NCBI RefSeq assembly: GCF_021440345.1
Contig: NZ_JAKCNS010000039.1
Span: 1-64,000 of the forward strand
DNA: 64,000 nt
Direction: 5' to 3'
Origin: Kluyvera intermedia
Lineage (GTDB): Bacteria > Pseudomonadota > Gammaproteobacteria > Enterobacterales > Enterobacteriaceae
Below the pieces are notes generated by a model. It ran no database searches, was not told where the DNA came from, and worked only from the letters and a program-made list of their open reading frames with translations. Shown here one piece after another: positions 62,559-64,000 of this stretch. Within the stretch, counting starts at the first letter, position 1. The number at the start of each line of letters is the position of its first letter. Made by a program: the position numbers and the translations under genes.

Positions 62559-64000
62559 TCATGAATATTTCTTCGTCCGCCGCGTGGGCGCGGTATTCGC
62601 CGGATCGTCCGGCCAGACGTGTTTCGGATAGCGCCCTTTCATCTCTTTTTGCACCTCGCGGTACGCCCCTTGCCAGAACGCGCTTAAATCGCGGGTTATC
62701 TGTAGCGGTCGCTGAGCGGGTGAAAGCAGCTCCAGCACCAAAGCCACTCGCCCCTGGGCGATGGTCGGCGTGCTGGCTTCACCAAACATTTCCTGCATCC
62801 GCACTGCAAGCGCCGGCGGATTATCTTCGTCATAGCGAATAGCGATTTGGCTTCCCGTCGGCACAGTGTAATGAGTTGGCAGGGAACTCTCCAGACGTTG
62901 TTGTAATGACCATGGCAACCGCTCGCGCAGAGCCTGATAAATATCCACAGATTTCAGCCCACGCAGAGAATGGACGCCGGTCATATGCGGCAACAACCAG
63001 GTTTCCAGTTCATCGAGCAACGTTGCATCATCCACAGCGGGCCATGCCTCTTCCGGCAGCCACTGTGCAGCGCACTGTAACCGCAAGCGTAGCTGCTGTG
63101 CAGAACTCGTCCAGTTAAGCACGCTCAACCCTTTCTCGCGAATCCCGGTCAGCATCGCCTGATGCAGTTCGGTTTCGGACAGTTTGCCCAGCGGGCGCAC
63201 GCTAAGCGTCAATTGGCCAATTTGGCTGCGCCGCAGCGCTTTAAGTGTCCCCTGAGTATCATCCCACTCAATGGTGTCAGATTGTTGAAGCAGTGAAGGA
63301 CAACGGGCGGTGAGCGCGTCGATATCCAGCGCGCAGGCCTGCAAAATACGCGCATCCGGCGACGCACTTCCCTGCAGTAACAGCGGGGCAATCAGCCATT
63401 CGTAGCGATTTAACGCATCGTCCGCGTCCAGCATCGCCCCCATTCCGTTCGCCAGTTGATAACGCCCTTCCTGCCCGCGTCGACGGGCAATACGGTCAGG
63501 GAACCCTTGCGCTAACAGCGCAGGAATGGCATCGCTGTCCGGCTGCCCAGCGCGGCAATTAAGGCGCTTGCAAAGCTGCTGGCTGCGCTGCTGCCACTGA
63601 CCCTGCGGGCGGGAAAATGCCTGTAACAGGTCATGATTTGTTCCGCGCGGCGGCTCTTCGAGAATCGCCGCCAGGCGTGCGGCCGTCGCCACTTCATCAT
63701 CGGTTTGCGCTGCCACCAACATTGCCGCCAGACGCGGATCGTTGCCCAGCGTTGCCATTTTTTGCCCTTTCGCCGTCAAACGGTCATCAGCCAGCGCCGC
63801 AAGCTGCGTCAACAGCCGACGAGCCGCCGCCAGGTTAACGGCTGGCGGTTGATCCAACCAATTGAGCTGCGTCGGATCGGTACAGCCCCACTGCAAGAGT
63901 TCCAGCAGCAGTGACGACAGATCGCTTTGTAAGATCTCCGCCTCACTTTGCGCCGCCGCGCGTTCGGCCTGCTCTTTTGCCAGCAGATGCACGCAGACGC
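62559..64000 (-). CDS. hrpB: ATP-dependent helicase HrpB (C-terminal part, runs off window)
   Basis: The frame is open to the right edge and encodes about the last 480 residues of a DExH-box helicase that is about 809 residues in E. coli. Visible are the post-RecA winged-helix/ratchet region (KEQAERAAAQSEAEILQSDLS, ALGNDPRLAAMLV) and the HrpB-specific C-terminal domain. The RecA-like motor domains lie outside the window. An apparent GTG start at 63992 is internal, since the residues before it continue the family alignment. Confidence 0.93.
   Translation of the reverse strand, partial: VCVHLLAKEQAERAAAQSEAEILQSDLSSLLLELLQWGCTDPTQLNWLDQPPAVNLAAARRLLTQLAALADDRLTAKGQKMATLGNDPRLAAMLVAAQTDDEVATAARLAAILEEPPRGTNHDLLQAFSRPQGQWQQRSQQLCKRLNCRAGQPDSDAIPALLAQGFPDRIARRRGQEGRYQLANGMGAMLDADDALNRYEWLIAPLLLQGSASPDARILQACALDIDALTARCPSLLQQSDTIEWDDTQGTLKALRRSQIGQLTLSVRPLGKLSETELHQAMLTGIREKGLSVLNWTSSAQQLRLRLQCAAQWLPEEAWPAVDDATLLDELETWLLPHMTGVHSLRGLKSVDIYQALRERLPWSLQQRLESSLPTHYTVPTGSQIAIRYDEDNPPALAVRMQEMFGEASTPTIAQGRVALVLELLSPAQRPLQITRDLSAFWQGAYREVQKEMKGRYPKHVWPDDPANTAPTRRTKKYS

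Overview
The window is chromosomal DNA from a member of the Enterobacteriaceae. Almost every protein resembles its Escherichia coli counterpart, as recalled from memory, and the gene order matches the E. coli gmhB-to-hrpB segment, read here in the opposite orientation. It is not E. coli: BamA, FhuA, DegP and NlpE diverge, the E. coli genes yaeF and yaeI are missing from their places, and a five-gene sugar cluster sits between clcA and hemL. An Enterobacter/Klebsiella/Kluyvera-like genus fits, but I cannot name it from sequence alone.

Layout. 1-120: leader and P1 promoter of an rRNA operon running off the left edge. 170-3455: gmhB, and divergently the methionine importer metNIQ with a MetJ operator. 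3482-8971: rcsF-trmO, proS, nlpE, yaeQ-arfB and yaeP-rof. 8957-12912: tilS, gloA2, ldcC. 13017-32755: a long minus-strand block of essential envelope, replication and translation genes, in transcription order rpsB-tsf-pyrH-frr-dxr-uppS-cdsA-rseP-bamA-skp-lpxD-fabZ-lpxA-lpxB-rnhB-dnaE-accA. Two oppositely oriented copies of an intergenic repeat flank frr. 33085-37968: map, glnD, dapD, yaeH. 38017-42428: cdaR, degP (sigma-E promoter), dgt. 42512-46547: mtnN-btuF-yadS facing erpA and clcA. 46785-52233: accessory island. 52405-53685: hemL. 53768-59669: fhuACDB siderophore uptake. 59895-64000: mrcB and the C-terminal part of hrpB.

The accessory island is the most interesting part. A divergent HutC/GntR-type regulator faces an operon of a full-length transketolase paralogue and the EIIA, EIIB and EIIC subunits of an ascorbate-type (Ula) phosphotransferase system. 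It has no kinase, isomerase, epimerase or lactonase. The likely logic is that the PTS imports and phosphorylates a sugar whose phosphate is itself a transketolase substrate. Four TGTCTAG-like repeats in the divergent promoter region are candidate operators. The rest of the window is core housekeeping: outer-membrane biogenesis (bamA, skp, lpxABD, degP, rseP), fatty-acid synthesis (fabZ, accA), translation (rpsB, tsf, frr, proS, tilS, arfB, trmO, map), nitrogen sensing (glnD), cofactor and metal acquisition (metNIQ, btuF, fhuACDB, erpA, hemL) and cell-wall synthesis (mrcB, uppS, dapD).
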